Shown: positions 17,701 through 25,561, counted from the stretch's first letter. The stretch: 64,000 nt of DNA from an uncultured Bacteroides sp. (GCA_900766005.1 CAAFTU010000055.1:26876-90875); one strand, 5' to 3'. Notes: generated by a model not told the origin, from the letters alone. Translations and numbers: made by a program.

Positions 17701-18631
17701 GATAAGTGCGCCGGGCAGCTTCTTCGAATGAAGATACGAGCTCGGCCATCACTTCGCTCACGGGCTGCAAGCGGTGGACAAGCGCAGCCGCCTGCCCTAT
17801 CTCCAGCTCACCTTCGTCCAGATCTCCCTCAAAAATACCCTTCTTAGCACGTCCCCTGCCCAAGAGCGTCTTCAGTTCTTCCACGGCAGCACCGCGGTCT
17901 TCGGCCGCCTCCACAGCATCACGGAAGGAGTTTTTCACCAGCCGGGTGGGCACCAGTTTCTTGAGAAGAAGCTTCGTGTCGCCCTCTCCCAAGCGCAGAC
18001 AGCGTTCCTTGAACGGAGTGCTGGCAGAGCTCTCCTGCGTCAAAGCAAAGCGGGTGCCTATCTGCACTCCCTCAGCTCCCAGCGCCATGGCAGCCAGTAT
18101 GCCTTCGCCCGTGGCGATGCCGCCAGCAGCTATGAGAGGAAGCGCCACAGCCGAGCGCACGCCGGGCAGCAGACAGAAGGTGGTGGTTTCTTCCCGCCCG
18201 TTGTGTCCGCCCGCTTCGAAGCCTTCGGCCACCACGGCATCCACACCGGCTTCCTGGCATTTCACGGCAAAGCGGGAAGAGGAAACGACATGCACCACGG
18301 TGATGCCGTGCTCTTTGAGCCAGGGAGTCCACGTCTTGGGATTGCCGGCCGAGGTAAACACAATCTTCACCTGCTCCTCCACTAAGAGCTGCATTATTTC
18401 TTCCACCTGCGGATAGATGAGCGGCACGTTCACGCCGAAGGGAAAAGGCGTGGCTGCCTTGCACTGACGGATGTGATGGCGCAGGGTGTCGGGATGCATG
18501 GAGCCTGCACCCACCAGACCCAGTCCGCCTGCATTGCTCACCGCAGCGGCAAGACGCCAGCCGCTGCACCACACCATCCCTCCCTGAATAATGGGGTATC
18601 GGATTCCGAATAGAGAAGTTATTCTGTTCAT
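17690..18631 (-). CDS. Nitronate monooxygenase / NPD-family FMN enzyme
   Basis: A 313-residue TIM-barrel flavoprotein. It opens MNRITSLFGIRYPIIQGGMV, the family start, and carries the FMN-binding motifs AGGIATGEG and GVQIGTRFALT plus the GFEAGGHNG loop with the conserved His. The family includes 2-nitropropane dioxygenase-like enzymes that oxidise nitronates, and the related enoyl-ACP reductase FabK; the two are hard to separate by sequence. It is cytoplasmic. The start at 18631 fits the family better than one 16 codons upstream. It follows the DUF4943 lipoprotein gene by 41 bp, probably in one operon. Its 3' end is duplicated in the downstream repeats. Confidence 0.82.
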   Translation of the reverse strand: MNRITSLFGIRYPIIQGGMVWCSGWRLAAAVSNAGGLGLVGAGSMHPDTLRHHIRQCKAATPFPFGVNVPLIYPQVEEIMQLLVEEQVKIVFTSAGNPKTWTPWLKEHGITVVHVVSSSRFAVKCQEAGVDAVVAEGFEAGGHNGREETTTFCLLPGVRSAVALPLIAAGGIATGEGILAAMALGAEGVQIGTRFALTQESSASTPFKERCLRLGEGDTKLLLKKLVPTRLVKNSFRDAVEAAEDRGAAVEELKTLLGRGRAKKGIFEGDLDEGELEIGQAAALVHRLQPVSEVMAELVSSFEEAARRTYRWD

Positions 18632-18672
18632 AAGCCTGCGAAAAAAAGATAAAATAAGAGCAGCCGGAGCCC

Positions 18673-19200
18673 CTACCACCAGCGATAGCCGGAGCCGCAG
18701 AGCGGATTGTCATGACAAGGGTCGATGGTCCAGCGGGTGCGGGGCAGTTTCCGTTGCTCCCACCATCCGCGGTAAAGCGCCACGGCATCGAGCACCTCCT
18801 CGTCGGTGAGGAAGTAGATAGGTTCGTAATTCTCGGCTCCTGCCAGCACCATCTTGCAGCCCATGGACGGAGCCGTGCCCTGCCGGATGGACTCTACAAT
18901 CCAGAGCATGCATTCGCCCAGACGGATTTTACCGTTGCCGGCCGTGTAGACTGTAGGGAAAGAGGGGATGATGCTGAGGTCGTCGGCATAGCCGAGCAGC
19001 TGAGGGATGTGTTTTTCCTCGAAAAGAGGAACCACCACCACCCCTTTCTCATTTTTCACGTTGTAGGTGCCAGCCTTGAGCTGCTTCACAAAAAGGTCCA
19101 CGTCGGGATTGGTGTAATCCATTTCTACGTGGCTGCATCCGCCGACGAACATCATCAGGGAGAGCAGCAAAGCGGATAGTATCAAAGTATTTTTCATCAT
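18673..19200 (-). CDS. DUF4943-like lipoprotein
   Basis: A 175-residue predicted lipoprotein: signal MMKNTLILSALLLSLMMFVG and lipobox GGC. The mature part contains NPDVDLFVKQLKAGTY, a middle block around VVPLFEEKHIPQLLGYADD and a C-terminus WTIDPCHDNPLCGSGYRWW. This looks like the DUF4943 family, known only from Bacteroidales and without assigned function. It lies between a truncated barrel gene (21 bp upstream) and the nitronate monooxygenase gene, all on the minus strand, so it may have belonged to a larger outer-membrane operon. Confidence 0.65.
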   Translation of the reverse strand: MMKNTLILSALLLSLMMFVGGCSHVEMDYTNPDVDLFVKQLKAGTYNVKNEKGVVVVPLFEEKHIPQLLGYADDLSIIPSFPTVYTAGNGKIRLGECMLWIVESIRQGTAPSMGCKMVLAGAENYEPIYFLTDEEVLDAVALYRGWWEQRKLPRTRWTIDPCHDNPLCGSGYRWW

Positions 19201-19221
19201 TGCTATATTGCTATAAAGGTA

Positions 19222-19310
19222 TTAATAGGTCATGCGGAGTCCGCAAAGCAAATTCAGATCCGTGGGGGCGCCGGGTGAGCACGGTGGCCACTCCGCCCAC
19301 CTGCGCGGGC
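19222..19310 (-). pseudogene. 3' remnant of an outer membrane protein gene
   Basis: Minus-strand reading ends GAPTDLNLLCGLRMTY and TAA at 19222, a typical barrel last strand with a terminal aromatic residue. Further upstream the frame shifts (a GVATVL-like piece is in another frame) and then turns into a tandem repeat array. The stop lies 21 bp before the DUF4943 gene, normal operon spacing. I read this as the tail of a lost barrel gene. The family cannot be named from so few residues. Confidence 0.45.
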
Positions 19311-19320
19311 TGCGAATTTC

Positions 19321-19446
19321 TTTTCTATCTGAGCAAGGCAAGCCCTTCTGTCTGAGCAAAGCGAGCTCTTCATCTGAGCAAAATACTCTTTTTGTCTGAG
19401 CAAAATACTCTTTTCATCTGAGCAAAGCAAACCCTTTTATCTGTCA
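19321..19446. repeat. About five units of a tctgagcaaa repeat
   Basis: Five copies of (a/g)tctgagcaa(a/g) at roughly 24-bp spacing, with joins such as gcaagcccttc and atactcttttt. It abuts the truncated barrel remnant. Nothing else is seen before the nadC terminator. Confidence 0.8.
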
Positions 19447-19508
19447 GACGTGATGACTGCAAAAATGCGGCCATGCGTACTGCTAAAAGAAGTTAAAGAA
19501 TAAAGTAA

Positions 19509-19546
19509 TTCACCCCAGACGAGAAAGTGTCTCCCGCTGGGGTGAA
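19509..19546 (-). terminator. Terminator of the DUF4783-nadC operon
   Basis: A 9-bp stem, ttcacccca paired with tggggtgaa, 17 bp past the nadC stop codon. The following T tract on the minus strand (ACTTTATTCTTT) is only moderate. Confidence 0.65.
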
Positions 19547-19562
19547 TCTCAATATAAATAAA

Positions 19563-20411
19563 TCAACAAGCTTTAAAGCTCATATCCAGTCCCTTCACCG
19601 AGTGAGTGAGCGCACCCACAGAGATGAAGTCTACGCCACATTCGGCATAGTCGCGCAGCGTGTCGAAGGTGATGCCGCCCGATGATTCGGTCTCGTAGCG
19701 TCCGCCCACCATTTCCACTGCCTTGCGGGTCATTTCAGGTGTAAAGTTGTCGAACATGATACGGTCTACACCGCCCAAAGAGAGCACCTGCTGCAGTTCG
19801 TCGAAGCTGCGCACCTCGATTTCAATCTTGAGATCTTTGCCCTTTTCGCGGCAGTAGTCCTTGGCACGGGTAATGGCCTTGTCGATACCTCCGGCAAAGT
19901 CCACGTGGTTGTCCTTGAGCAGAATCATGTCGAACAGACCGATGCGGTGGTTCACGCCGCCGCCGATCTTCACCGCCATCTTTTCGAGGATACGCATACC
20001 CGGAGTGGTCTTGCGGGTATCGAGCACGCGGGTGCGGGTGCCTTCGAGCTGTTTCACATACTTGCGTGTCATCGTGGCGATGCCGCTCATGCGCTGCATC
20101 ACGTTGAGCATCAGACGCTCTGTCTGAAGCAATGACTGCACTTTGCCTTCCACTACCATGGCCACGTCGCCGGGTTTCACCTCAGCCCCGTCTTCGATGA
20201 GCACTTCCACCTGCATGGTGGGGTCGAAACGGTGGAAAATCTCCTTGGCCACTTCGATGCCGGCCAGCACACCGGCTTCCTTGATCAGCAGTTTAGACTT
20301 GCCCATCGCTGTGGCGGGAATACACGAAAGGGTGGTGTGGTCACCATCACCTATATCTTCTGCAAAAGCAAGATCGATCAGTTTGTCGATCAGTTCTTTT
20401 TCTTTACTCAT
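19563..20411 (-). CDS. nadC: Nicotinate-nucleotide diphosphorylase (carboxylating)
   Basis: A 282-residue enzyme that converts quinolinate and PRPP to nicotinate mononucleotide, releasing CO2 and diphosphate, in de novo NAD synthesis. Typical blocks are LAFAEDIGDGDHTTL near the N-terminus, RTRVLDTRKTTPGMRILEK, GGVNHRIGLFDMILLKDNH and the C-terminal ESSGGITFDTLRDYA. Length is normal. The start codon overlaps the stop of the DUF4783 gene by one base (TAATG), so the two are probably translationally coupled. Confidence 0.96.
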   Translation of the reverse strand: MSKEKELIDKLIDLAFAEDIGDGDHTTLSCIPATAMGKSKLLIKEAGVLAGIEVAKEIFHRFDPTMQVEVLIEDGAEVKPGDVAMVVEGKVQSLLQTERLMLNVMQRMSGIATMTRKYVKQLEGTRTRVLDTRKTTPGMRILEKMAVKIGGGVNHRIGLFDMILLKDNHVDFAGGIDKAITRAKDYCREKGKDLKIEIEVRSFDELQQVLSLGGVDRIMFDNFTPEMTRKAVEMVGGRYETESSGGITFDTLRDYAECGVDFISVGALTHSVKGLDMSFKAC

Positions 20412-20803
20412 TATTCGTTGATTTTATCAATCCTTATTTGATGTATTAAACATTTATCCTGCACTCTCCTCAGGAAACAATTCACGCGGAATTTTTCCTG
20501 CTGTGTGTTCAGCGTGCCAATGAGGAAGCTCGACTCGTCGCGCCGGCCCTGATGGTTCACACTGAATCCTTTTACTTTCTTCTTTGCAAAGAACTCCTGC
20601 AGGGCGGCAGTAGCTTTCTGCTTGTCCATCTGGCGGGAGTTGCCCTGGAAAACCAGCGTCACCTTATCTCCGAAATACCGGGCCAGATCTGCTGCCTTTC
20701 CTGCGCTGAATGCCGACACTACGTCCTCGGGTATCTCCTGTGCCAGGACAAGAGGGATACAGAGAAGCAGTGCAACGATTCCTGCAAGCATTCGTTTTTT
20801 CAT
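20411..20803 (-). CDS. DUF4783-like exported protein
   Basis: A 130-residue protein with a clear signal peptide (MKKRMLAGIVALLLCIPLVL, cut after AQ). The mature part (EDVVSAFSAGKAADLARYFG, then KVTLVFQG and a strand-rich C-terminus) resembles the NTF2-like DUF4783 family of Bacteroidetes. Function unknown. It is the first gene of a two-gene operon with nadC; the pairing may only reflect shared expression. Confidence 0.72.
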   Translation of the reverse strand: MKKRMLAGIVALLLCIPLVLAQEIPEDVVSAFSAGKAADLARYFGDKVTLVFQGNSRQMDKQKATAALQEFFAKKKVKGFSVNHQGRRDESSFLIGTLNTQQEKFRVNCFLRRVQDKCLIHQIRIDKINE

Positions 20804-20859
20804 ATTCGCAATCTTTTTAAGTTGAAGTATAAAGACTTATACTGCCAACTAATGATAGG

Positions 20860-20867
20860 CAAAGGTA
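20860..20867 (-). promoter_or_regulatory. -7 box of the DUF4783-nadC operon
   Basis: TACCTTTG on the minus strand, an exact consensus match 56 bp before the DUF4783 start codon. Confidence 0.55.
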
Positions 20868-20899
20868 AGCAAATATTGCAGAATTCCATAAAATTTGTC

Positions 20900-20907
20900 T
20901 ATTTTTG
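20900..20907 (+). promoter_or_regulatory. -7 box of rlmH
   Basis: TATTTTTG 51 bp before the rlmH start, with a TTG at 20876-20878 at a slightly long 21-bp spacing. It is divergent from the DUF4783-nadC promoter. Confidence 0.5.
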
Positions 20908-20958
20908 TGCTCCGAATGAAATAAATTGAAATGAATCCCTATTTATAATAGATTTCTT

Positions 20959-21432
20959 ATGAAGACTACTTTACTCGTGGTGGGACGCACCGTGGAACAA
21001 CATTACATTACGGCTATCAATGACTATGTGACCCGTACCAAACGCTATATCGGGTTCGACATGGAGGTGATTCCGGAGCTGAAGAATACGAAGAGCCTCT
21101 CGGAGGAGGTGCAGAAAGAAAAGGAAGGGGAGCTGATTCTGAAAGCGCTCCAGCCGGGGGATGTGGTGGTGCTGCTCGACGAGCACGGCAAGGAGATGCG
21201 CTCGGTGGAGTTTGCCGACTACATGAAGCGGAAGATGAATACGGTCAACAAGCGCCTGGTGTTCATCATCGGCGGCCCTTACGGCTTTTCGGAGAAGGTG
21301 TACCGGGCGGCTCATGAAAAGATTTCGATGTCGAAGATGACGTTTTCGCATCAGATGATCCGCCTCATCTTCGTGGAGCAGATCTACCGGGCCATGACGA
21401 TTCTTGCCGGAGGGCCGTATCATCATGAATAG
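20959..21432 (+). CDS. rlmH: 23S rRNA (pseudouridine1915-N3)-methyltransferase
   Basis: A 157-residue SPOUT-class methyltransferase that methylates pseudouridine 1915 in helix 69 of 23S rRNA on assembled ribosomes. The knot region is intact: VVLLDEHGKEMRSVEFADY, VFIIGGPYGFSEKVY with the SAM-binding GGPYG, and the C-terminal FSHQMIRLIFVEQIYRAMTI followed by GGPYHHE. Length is standard. Single gene with its own promoter, divergent from DUF4783-nadC. Confidence 0.97.
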   Translation: MKTTLLVVGRTVEQHYITAINDYVTRTKRYIGFDMEVIPELKNTKSLSEEVQKEKEGELILKALQPGDVVVLLDEHGKEMRSVEFADYMKRKMNTVNKRLVFIIGGPYGFSEKVYRAAHEKISMSKMTFSHQMIRLIFVEQIYRAMTILAGGPYHHE

Positions 21433-21501
21433 ATGAGACCCAAACCTGCAAGTTCATTTCTGCAACAACTATTACTGAAAATCAGAACAATGCCCGCAGC
21501 A

Positions 21502-21548
21502 AGCAGATTTTTGTTTGCTGAAAAAAAGCAGATTTTGTTTGCTGAAAA
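21502..21548. repeat. Two copies of a 24-bp word after rlmH
   Basis: The word agcagatttttgtttgctga followed by an A run occurs twice in tandem, the second copy one T shorter. Private to this gap. Confidence 0.7.
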
Positions 21549-21549
21549 A

Positions 21550-21570
21550 GCAGAGCCCGGAGAACTCTGC
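21550..21570 (-). terminator. Terminator of the queuosine operon
   Basis: Stem gcagag/ctctgc with a 9-base loop. On the minus strand it is followed by TTTTTC, 15 bp past the queF stop codon. On the plus strand a weaker tail (tttcaaaaaa) follows, so it may also act for rlmH. Confidence 0.6.
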
Positions 21571-21585
21571 TTTCAAAAAAATAAC

Positions 21586-22041
21586 TTATTCGTGCGAAGC
21601 AAGACGCTGCAGAGCGAGCTGCTCGAACCGGGTGCCCGGACGTCCGTAATTGGCATAGGGATAAATGGAAATGCCGCCGCGGGGAGTGAACAGGCCGGTT
21701 ACTTCAATGTATTTGGGATTCATCAAGCGGATGAGGTCTTTCATGATGATATTGACGCAGTCTTCATGAAAGGCTCCGTGATTGCGGAAACTGAAAAGAT
21801 AGAGTTTCAGACTCTTGCTTTCCACCATCTTGACATCGGGGATGTAGCTGATACGGATTTCAGCAAAGTCGGGCTGTCCGGTAATGGGACACAGGCTCGT
21901 AAACTCGGGGCAGTTGAAACGCACCCAGTAGTCGTTTTCAGGATGCTTGTTGTCGAACGCCTCCAGCACTTCGGGAGCATAATCTTGCTTATACTCCGTC
22001 TTTCTTCCCAGAAGGGAGAGTTGGTCTTTTAATTCAGTCAT
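21586..22041 (-). CDS. queF: NADPH-dependent preQ0 reductase (7-cyano-7-deazaguanine reductase)
   Basis: A 151-residue tunnel-fold enzyme that reduces preQ0 to preQ1 in queuosine synthesis. The catalytic Cys is in FTSLCPITGQPDFAEI, and the conserved Glu/His region is SLKLYLFSFRNHGAFHEDC. Length matches the short, single-domain YkvM-type QueF. It is the last of three same-strand genes (transporter, queC, queF). The 171-bp gap before it carries repeats but no terminator, so co-transcription is likely. Confidence 0.95.
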   Translation of the reverse strand: MTELKDQLSLLGRKTEYKQDYAPEVLEAFDNKHPENDYWVRFNCPEFTSLCPITGQPDFAEIRISYIPDVKMVESKSLKLYLFSFRNHGAFHEDCVNIIMKDLIRLMNPKYIEVTGLFTPRGGISIYPYANYGRPGTRFEQLALQRLASHE

Positions 22042-22111
22042 TCTCTTTGTTTATTTATTTTTTTAGTTTTTGCAAACGATTCTTATGCTGCTTTCAGAAA
22101 ACAGTGATTTA

Positions 22112-22206
22112 TACTGTTTCTAAAACGGATCTCGTTCTATTTCTGAAAACAGCTCTCGGTCTGTTTCAGAAAAAACAATTCTCGTTCTATTTCTGAAAAT
22201 CTGTTC
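22112..22206. repeat. Degenerate repeats after queC
   Basis: About four units of gttctatttctgaaaa(c/t) with variants (ctcggtctgtttcagaaa, actgtttctaaaacgg). On the minus strand the array starts within about 6 bases of the queC stop codon. Confidence 0.75.
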
Positions 22207-22212
22207 TTATGA

Positions 22213-22872
22213 TCAGTTGGCTTTGCTCTGCAGGTACTTCTCCAGTCCTTCGCGGCGAAGCGTGCAGGCAGGGCAATGTCCACAACCATCTCCTTGAATG
22301 CCGTTGTAGCACGTCAAGGTTTCATGACGCACGAGGTCGAGCACTCCGAGCTCATCAGCCAGCGCCCACGTTTCGGCCTTATCAATCCACATCAGCGGAG
22401 TGTGGATAACAAACTGCTCATCCATGGCAAGGTTCAACGTCACATTCAGCGACTTGATGAAATTGTCGCGGCAGTCGGGATAGCCGCTGAAATCGGTCTG
22501 AGACACACCGGTAACGAGATGGTTGATGCCCCGTTCGCGGGCATACACGGCAGCGATGCTCAGGAAAAAGAGGTTACGACCGGGCACAAAGGTATTGGGC
22601 ACACTGTCGGCCGGCTTCGTTTCGTCCATCGTGAGGGTGGAATCGGTGAGCGAATTGCGGCCCAGCTGTCCGATAAAAGACACATCCATCACGTCAAACT
22701 CCACTTCGGCCTTGCGGGCAATCTCGCGGGCCAGTTCCACTTCCTTCTGATGCTTCTGTCCGTACAGAAAACTCAAGGCTACTACTTTCTTAAACTGACG
22801 TTTGGCCCAAAAAAGGCAGGTGGTGGAATCTTGTCCACCACTGAACACAACCAAAGCTGTTTCTCTGTTCAT
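22213..22872 (-). CDS. queC: 7-cyano-7-deazaguanine (preQ0) synthase
   Basis: A 219-residue ATP-dependent enzyme that turns 7-carboxy-7-deazaguanine into preQ0. The PP-loop SGGQDSTTCLFWA is at residues 10-22. The zinc-binding Cys cluster near the C-terminus is complete (CYNGIQGDGCGHCPACTLR). Length is normal. It stands in the middle of the queuosine operon between the transporter and queF. queD and queE are not in the window. Confidence 0.97.
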   Translation of the reverse strand: MNRETALVVFSGGQDSTTCLFWAKRQFKKVVALSFLYGQKHQKEVELAREIARKAEVEFDVMDVSFIGQLGRNSLTDSTLTMDETKPADSVPNTFVPGRNLFFLSIAAVYARERGINHLVTGVSQTDFSGYPDCRDNFIKSLNVTLNLAMDEQFVIHTPLMWIDKAETWALADELGVLDLVRHETLTCYNGIQGDGCGHCPACTLRREGLEKYLQSKAN

Positions 22873-22895
22873 ACTGATTATATTTTAGAATTGAG

Positions 22896-23001
22896 AATTT
22901 ACGATTTACGTTTTACGTTTTATGATTTACGATTTTAAATGTAGGATTCTAAATGTTGGATTCTGAATGTAGGATGTAGGATTCTGAATGTAGGATTCTT
23001 A
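22896..23001. repeat. Degenerate repeats containing the transporter gene stop codon
   Basis: First a run of (a/g)atttacg / gttttacg words, then four units reading AGAATCCTACAT on the minus strand. The first unit of that second set begins at the stop codon itself (TAAGAATCCTACAT, 22988-23001); the later copies read TCAGAATCCTACAT, TCAGAATCCAACAT and TTAGAATCCTACAT. Confidence 0.8.
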
Positions 23002-23679
23002 GATTTCCTTCACCTTCCATACTTTATATGAGATGGCTGTATCGTAAACATCGCTGCCGTCGATGCGCTTGATGACACCCACTACTCGGATGGTAACGGG
23101 CAGGATGATGACCTCATACATCGATTTCATCACAATCTGGATGCCCATCATCAGCAGCAGTTCTTTCCATGCAATGATGCCCCCAAAGGCTACGGGAAAG
23201 AAGATGAGCGAGTCGGCTGTCTCCCCTACCACAGTGGAGAGGATGGCGCGGGCGGAAAAATGACGGCCCCCGCTGGCCACTTTCATTTTGCTCATGACAT
23301 AAGCATTGAGGAATGACCCCACCAGAAAGGCCATCAGACTGGCGGCTACGATGCGGGGAGCCATACCGAAGACGAAGTCGAAATGCTCTTCTCCATCCCA
23401 AAAGGGGGCGGCAGGCAGGGCTACAGCTATCAGCCCGAGGCTGACTACGAAGAAGTTCATCACAAAACCGCTCCAGATGATGAGACGGGCTTTCTTGAAT
23501 CCCCACACTTCGGCAATGCAGTCGTTGATGATATAGGATATGGGGAAAACCAGCAATCCGGCAGTAACCGTGAGGCTGCCCAGTTGGATAACTTTGGTTT
23601 CGAGAAGGTTGGCTGCTATCAGACAGACATTGAACAAAATGCCCAGCAGCATAAAGGGTACAGATACTTTTTCTTTCAT
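22999..23679 (-). CDS. Queuosine precursor transporter (YhhQ/QPTR family)
   Basis: A 226-residue inner membrane protein with about six helices. Family marks are ANLLETKVIQLGSLTVTAG near the N-terminus, the acidic INDCIAEVWGFKKAR, FLVGSFLNAYVMSKMK, and VVGETADSLIFFPVAFGG. QPTR/VUT proteins import queuosine precursors (preQ0 or preQ1 in E. coli YhhQ). Being first in an operon with queC and queF and sitting right behind a probable preQ1 riboswitch supports that role here. The cell seems able both to make and to salvage the base. Confidence 0.9.
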   Translation of the reverse strand: MKEKVSVPFMLLGILFNVCLIAANLLETKVIQLGSLTVTAGLLVFPISYIINDCIAEVWGFKKARLIIWSGFVMNFFVVSLGLIAVALPAAPFWDGEEHFDFVFGMAPRIVAASLMAFLVGSFLNAYVMSKMKVASGGRHFSARAILSTVVGETADSLIFFPVAFGGIIAWKELLLMMGIQIVMKSMYEVIILPVTIRVVGVIKRIDGSDVYDTAISYKVWKVKEI

Positions 23680-23681
23680 TA

Positions 23682-23715
23682 CTCCTGTTTTTTACGTGGT
23701 GTTCTAGAATACACG
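23682..23715 (-). promoter_or_regulatory. Probable preQ1-I riboswitch
   Basis: In the leader of the transporter-queC-queF operon. On the minus strand: CGTG, a loop with TTCTAGAACAC, CACG, then TAAAAAACAGGAG ending 2 bases before the ATG. This follows the preQ1-I plan: short P1 stem, a loop with UUCUAG and ACACC, then an A-rich tail AAAAAAC(U)AGGA that folds back. TTCT in the loop can pair with AGGA in the tail, forming the second pseudoknot helix next to the start codon. The operon it precedes is exactly the expected target. The P1 helix is short and the tail lacks one U of the usual form. The loop is also close to a palindrome, so a plain hairpin is an alternative. Confidence 0.65.
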
Positions 23716-23752
23716 ACCGCTATTCACGGCATCACATGTTTTTATTGGGCGG

Positions 23753-23783
23753 CAAAGATAGCAGAAAAGTTTGACTTATCCAA
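23753..23783 (-). promoter_or_regulatory. Promoter of the queuosine operon
   Basis: TATCTTTG (23753-23760) on the minus strand with TTGG about 19 bp upstream (23780-23783). It predicts a leader of about 65-70 nt holding the riboswitch. Confidence 0.65.
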
Positions 23784-23822
23784 CCGGATGCTGCTGATGA
23801 GCTGTTTTTTAACAGTAAGACC

Positions 23823-23955
23823 AAAGGAGAAAGAAGGGAAAGAAGAAAAATAGAAAAGGAAAAAGAAGGAGAAGAGGAAAAGAGGAAAGAAGAAAGACGG
23901 AAAAGAAAAAAGGGGAAAGAAAGAAGGGGAAAGAAAGAGGTGTTAAAAGAAAGAA
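23823..23955. repeat. Purine-rich strand-asymmetric tract
   Basis: About 130 bp of almost pure A and G on the plus strand, built from degenerate aaagaagg, ggaaaag and gaaagaa words. The Ser/Phe/Leu-rich frame on the other strand is a by-product and is not called. Confidence 0.85.
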
Positions 23956-24045
23956 TCGGGCAACTTTTCCGCTTTTGATTTGTTTTGGGGGACAACATCA
24001 CTCGATATCCGAAACTCACTTAACATAACCTAAACTTTGAATGTA

Positions 24046-25326
24046 ATGAAAAAAATCTTATTTCGGGCGGCTCTGCTGCTGACTCTGTTCGCATATCCGG
24101 ACAGCAGCCGGGCACAAAAAGTAGTAATTGACGAGCCCAATTCCATCTTCTTCATTTCGAGCGAACAGGGAAACGGTACGATTATCAACATTATGAACAA
24201 CCGCGAACAGATGCGTTTTCACGATCCGAAGGCGCCTCGCTTTCTGCTGACCGACCAAAAGGGAAAGTTTGCCTTAGGACTGGGCGGCTATGTGCGGACT
24301 ACGGCCGAATATGACTGGAACGGCATCGTGAGAAACATCGATTTCTATCCGGCGCTGATTTCGCAGGGGGATAAGGCCGACTTTGCCCGGCGGCAGTTTC
24401 AGATGGATGCCACCACTTCTACGCTTTTCCTCAAGCTGGTGGGACACACCCGGCATTTGGGCGACTTCGTGGTGTATACAGCCGGAAATTTCCGGGGCAC
24501 TGGACGCGCGTTCAAGCTGCACAATGCGTACATCCAGTTTTTAGGCTTTACCATCGGTTATAATTATGGTCTGTTCACGGATGCGGCGGCCCTCCCTCCT
24601 ACCATCGACTTTGCCGGACCGAACGGATCGGTGTTCTACCGCACCACGCAGCTGAGCTATGTATTCGACAAGGTGAAGCACTGGAAGATAGGGGTATCAA
24701 TGGAGATGCCGCAGATAAATGCGACAACGGACAGCTACACAGCGGTGAACACGCAGCGGATGCCCGACTTTGCTCTGTCGGCAGGGTATAGCTGGAACGG
24801 AGAAAATCATGTGAAGCTGGGTGGTATCTTGCGCAATCTCACGTATCAGAACCGGGTGTCTGAAAAGACCTGTAACCTCACAGGATTCGGCGTGCAGGCT
24901 TCTACGACCTTTCACCTCACACCGCAGCTGCAGATGTATGGTCAGTTCAACTACGGACGGGGCATCGGCTCGTTTCTCAACGACATCAGCTGTCTGAATG
25001 CAGATGCAGTGCCCCATCCGCAGGAAGAAGGCAAGATGCAGACGTTGCCGATGCTGGGGTGGTATGCTAGTGCACAGTACAACTTCTGTCCGGCATTCTT
25101 CGTGTCGGCCACCTACAACCTCTGCCGCCTCTACAGCGAAAACGGATATCCAAGCACCCAGCCGCTCGCCTACCGGAAAGGGCAGTATCTGGCCACCAAT
25201 GCCTTCTGCAACATCAACAGCAATCTGCAGGTGGGAGTGGAATACTTGCGCGGATGGCGGGCTGACTTCCAGTACCGCACCCGCCATGCCAACCGAATCA
25301 ATCTGCTGGTGCAGTATTCTTTCTGA
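24046..25326 (+). CDS. DcaP-like / porin-family outer membrane protein
   Basis: A 426-residue exported beta-barrel protein. The signal peptide MKKILFRAALLLTLFAYPDS ends near SRAQ. The N-terminal piece FISSEQGNGTIINIMNNREQ is followed by an amphipathic strand pattern (FALGLGGYVRTTAEYDWNG, IGYNYGLFTDAAALPPTIDF) and ends in NLLVQYSF with a terminal Phe. This resembles the DcaP-like porins annotated in Bacteroides. Substrate is unknown. A TTG three codons upstream is also in frame, but the ATG at 24046 begins a proper signal peptide. It stands alone. Confidence 0.78.
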   Translation: MKKILFRAALLLTLFAYPDSSRAQKVVIDEPNSIFFISSEQGNGTIINIMNNREQMRFHDPKAPRFLLTDQKGKFALGLGGYVRTTAEYDWNGIVRNIDFYPALISQGDKADFARRQFQMDATTSTLFLKLVGHTRHLGDFVVYTAGNFRGTGRAFKLHNAYIQFLGFTIGYNYGLFTDAAALPPTIDFAGPNGSVFYRTTQLSYVFDKVKHWKIGVSMEMPQINATTDSYTAVNTQRMPDFALSAGYSWNGENHVKLGGILRNLTYQNRVSEKTCNLTGFGVQASTTFHLTPQLQMYGQFNYGRGIGSFLNDISCLNADAVPHPQEEGKMQTLPMLGWYASAQYNFCPAFFVSATYNLCRLYSENGYPSTQPLAYRKGQYLATNAFCNINSNLQVGVEYLRGWRADFQYRTRHANRINLLVQYSF

Positions 25327-25344
25327 CAACTGAAGCGGAACGGA

Positions 25345-25495
25345 TGAAGCTAAAAATTAAAAACGGATAAAAACTAAAAACGGATAAAAACAATAAACGG
25401 ATAAATCAGAAAGCTGTTGAATCAGAAAGACTTTGAATAAAAAAAGTTGTTGAACTAGAAAGACTTTGAATCAGAAAGAGTCATTCATCAATAAT
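25345..25495. repeat. Degenerate repeats after the porin gene
   Basis: First three units of aaaaacggataaaaact, then units of (t)gaatcagaaagactttgaa and gttgttgaactagaaag. They begin about 15 bp after the stop codon. Nothing else is seen in the 300-bp gap except the hairpin at 25532. Confidence 0.75.
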
Positions 25496-25531
25496 AAAAG
25501 AGTCAATTCATCAATTGTAATGATAAGAAAA

Positions 25532-25561
25532 GGGAGATAGCAGCCTAAGCCACTACCTCCC
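25532..25561 (-). terminator. Bidirectional hairpin between porin and FadL-type genes
   Basis: gggagatag pairs with ctacctccc (one mismatch). The minus-strand side is followed by TTTTC, the plus side by TTT. The two genes converge here. Confidence 0.65.
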
